From: Parapedobacter composti
Lineage (GTDB): Bacteria > Bacteroidota > Bacteroidia > Sphingobacteriales > Sphingobacteriaceae
Length of the DNA: 64,000 nt
Direction: 5' to 3'
NCBI RefSeq assembly: GCF_900112315.1
Contig: NZ_FOLL01000003.1
Span: 124,001-188,000 of the forward strand
Shown here: positions 63,239-64,000 of the stretch, piece after piece
How the letters are laid out: the number at the start of each line of letters is the position of its first letter
Numbering within the stretch: the first letter of the stretch is position 1
Made by a program: the position numbers and the translations under genes
The notes under the pieces: generated by a model
What the model saw: the letters and a program-made list of their open reading frames with translations, nothing else
The model's database searches: none
What the model was told of the DNA's origin: nothing

Positions 63239-64000
63239 ATGAAGAAAGCGGTTTTGATAGTGATGGCGGCGTTGCCTGTTGTGGGTTTCGGCCAAGAGGA
63301 TTTTACGATTACAGGCAAGGTTGGGGCACTCAATGCGCCGGCCATGGCTTACCTGAGTTATCGCACGGAGGCGGGGGCGGTATTGGACTCTGCAACGGTA
63401 TCCCGCGGGGCGTTTAAGTTTAATGGCAGTGTGGCCACGCCATCCCGCGCGCTGGTACTGCTCGCCCATAAAGGCGAAGACGTGCGGGGGATGGAAGATC
63501 CCGACCGGGTGGAGATTTACCTGGAGAAAGGAGCTATCCGGATTTCGGCGAAGGATTCTTTAGTGAACGCTACCGTAAAGGGAAGAAAGGTGAATAAAGA
63601 CTTTGCCGTTTACCAGAAGCAACGGAGCGCCCCGCTCGCAAAGATGGAACAGCTCATGTCCCGCTATGCCGGTGCTACCGATGAGCAAAAGCAGGATCCG
63701 GATTTTATAGGGGGCCTGCAAACCGAAGCCATGGCAATACAGAGCGAACAGAAAGCTATTGATTTTGCCTTTATCCGAGACAATCCCGGCAGTGTGGTGA
63801 GCCTTGATCTGCTTATGCCTTATGTTGGATCGGAACCCACGGCAGACGTGGTGGAACCTGCGTTTAACCGTTTGTCAGCTGCCCTGAAGAATTCAGAAAA
63901 AGGGAAAGCCATCAGTGCGCAGCTGGAGCAGCTTAAGCGAATCGATATCGGCGCCGTAGCCCCTGATTTTACACAGCCTGACACGGCGGGCAATCCAATA
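63239..64000 (+). CDS. DUF4369/TlpA-type thioredoxin-family protein, cut by the window edge
   Basis: The first 254 residues are visible and no stop occurs before the edge. A signal peptide (cut after GFGQ) is followed by a DUF4369-type beta domain (ITGKVGALNAPAMAYLSYRT, TVSRGAFKFNGSV) and a helical linker. The last visible residues (IGAVAPDFTQPDTAGNPI) are the usual entry to an AhpC/TSA-thioredoxin domain. The active-site Cys pair must lie beyond 64000. It is probably another envelope disulfide reductase, related to the two at 16.5-19.3 kb. Confidence 0.85.
   Translation, partial: MKKAVLIVMAALPVVGFGQEDFTITGKVGALNAPAMAYLSYRTEAGAVLDSATVSRGAFKFNGSVATPSRALVLLAHKGEDVRGMEDPDRVEIYLEKGAIRISAKDSLVNATVKGRKVNKDFAVYQKQRSAPLAKMEQLMSRYAGATDEQKQDPDFIGGLQTEAMAIQSEQKAIDFAFIRDNPGSVVSLDLLMPYVGSEPTADVVEPAFNRLSAALKNSEKGKAISAQLEQLKRIDIGAVAPDFTQPDTAGNPI

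Noticed and set aside
1-64000. Search for CRISPR arrays, insertion sequences, integrases, phage genes and rRNA
   Set aside because: No regularly spaced direct repeats, transposase or integrase motifs, terminal inverted repeats or rRNA sequence were seen on either strand.

Overview
The window is 64 kb of a chromosome from the phylum Bacteroidota, most likely the family Sphingobacteriaceae. A Parapedobacter-like genome is my guess from the GC content of roughly half and the gene set; I could not test it. The phylum call rests on paired SusC/SusD genes, a hybrid two-component sensor, an LpxC-FabZ fusion, a PorX-type regulator with a PglZ domain, DUF3078, DUF4293 and DUF4407 proteins, and many copies of the Bacteroidota promoter (TTG or TTTG, 19-20 bp, then TAnnTTTG). 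I see no insertion sequence, prophage, integrase or CRISPR array.

Layout. 1-5 kb: an arginase-fold protein, an extended SDR epimerase, a phosphoserine phosphatase fused to SerA-like parts, 5-formyl-THF cyclo-ligase and EF-P. 5-9 kb: a lipid A and fatty acid operon on the minus strand, lpxD, lpxC-fabZ, lpxA and a lone ABC ATPase. 9-15 kb: an HD phosphohydrolase, then porX, tsaE, an ECF sigma factor, a probable anti-sigma factor and an outer-membrane barrel. 15-21 kb: a TOBE-type ABC ATPase, then a minus-strand operon with a LytS-like kinase, two TlpA-like thioredoxins and a LytTR regulator. 21-26 kb: a DUF4407 protein, an ABC transporter pair and an aldo/keto reductase. 26-31 kb: envelope genes on the minus strand (DUF3078, peptidoglycan amidase, a carboxypeptidase-regulatory-domain protein, two tandem glucosaminidase-LysM proteins) and an O-methyltransferase. 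31-53 kb: typA, then a polysaccharide utilization region. It has one SusC/SusD pair diverging from a hybrid sensor regulator, followed by GH31 (with PA14), a second SusC/SusD pair, a three-module surface lipoprotein and a BACON-GH5. 53-64 kb: housekeeping genes (DUF4293, ung, an Lrp-type regulator, sufBCD, tRNA-Gly, an FAD oxidoreductase) and a lemA-TPM-TPM cluster. A thioredoxin-family gene runs off the right edge.

How the genes work together. The polysaccharide locus is best read as a compact xyloglucan utilization locus. A surface BACON-GH5 endo-glucanase would cut the polymer, the lipoprotein and SusD would hold it, SusC would import the oligosaccharides and the PA14-GH31 would remove xylose. 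The hybrid sensor upstream would switch the locus on. The substrate is inferred from domain architecture only.

Two findings stand out. In the SerB fusion, the tail looks like phosphoglycerate dehydrogenase with its NAD-binding domain missing. Several minus-7 promoter boxes also end only 3-8 bases before the start codon, which predicts leaderless or almost leaderless mRNAs.
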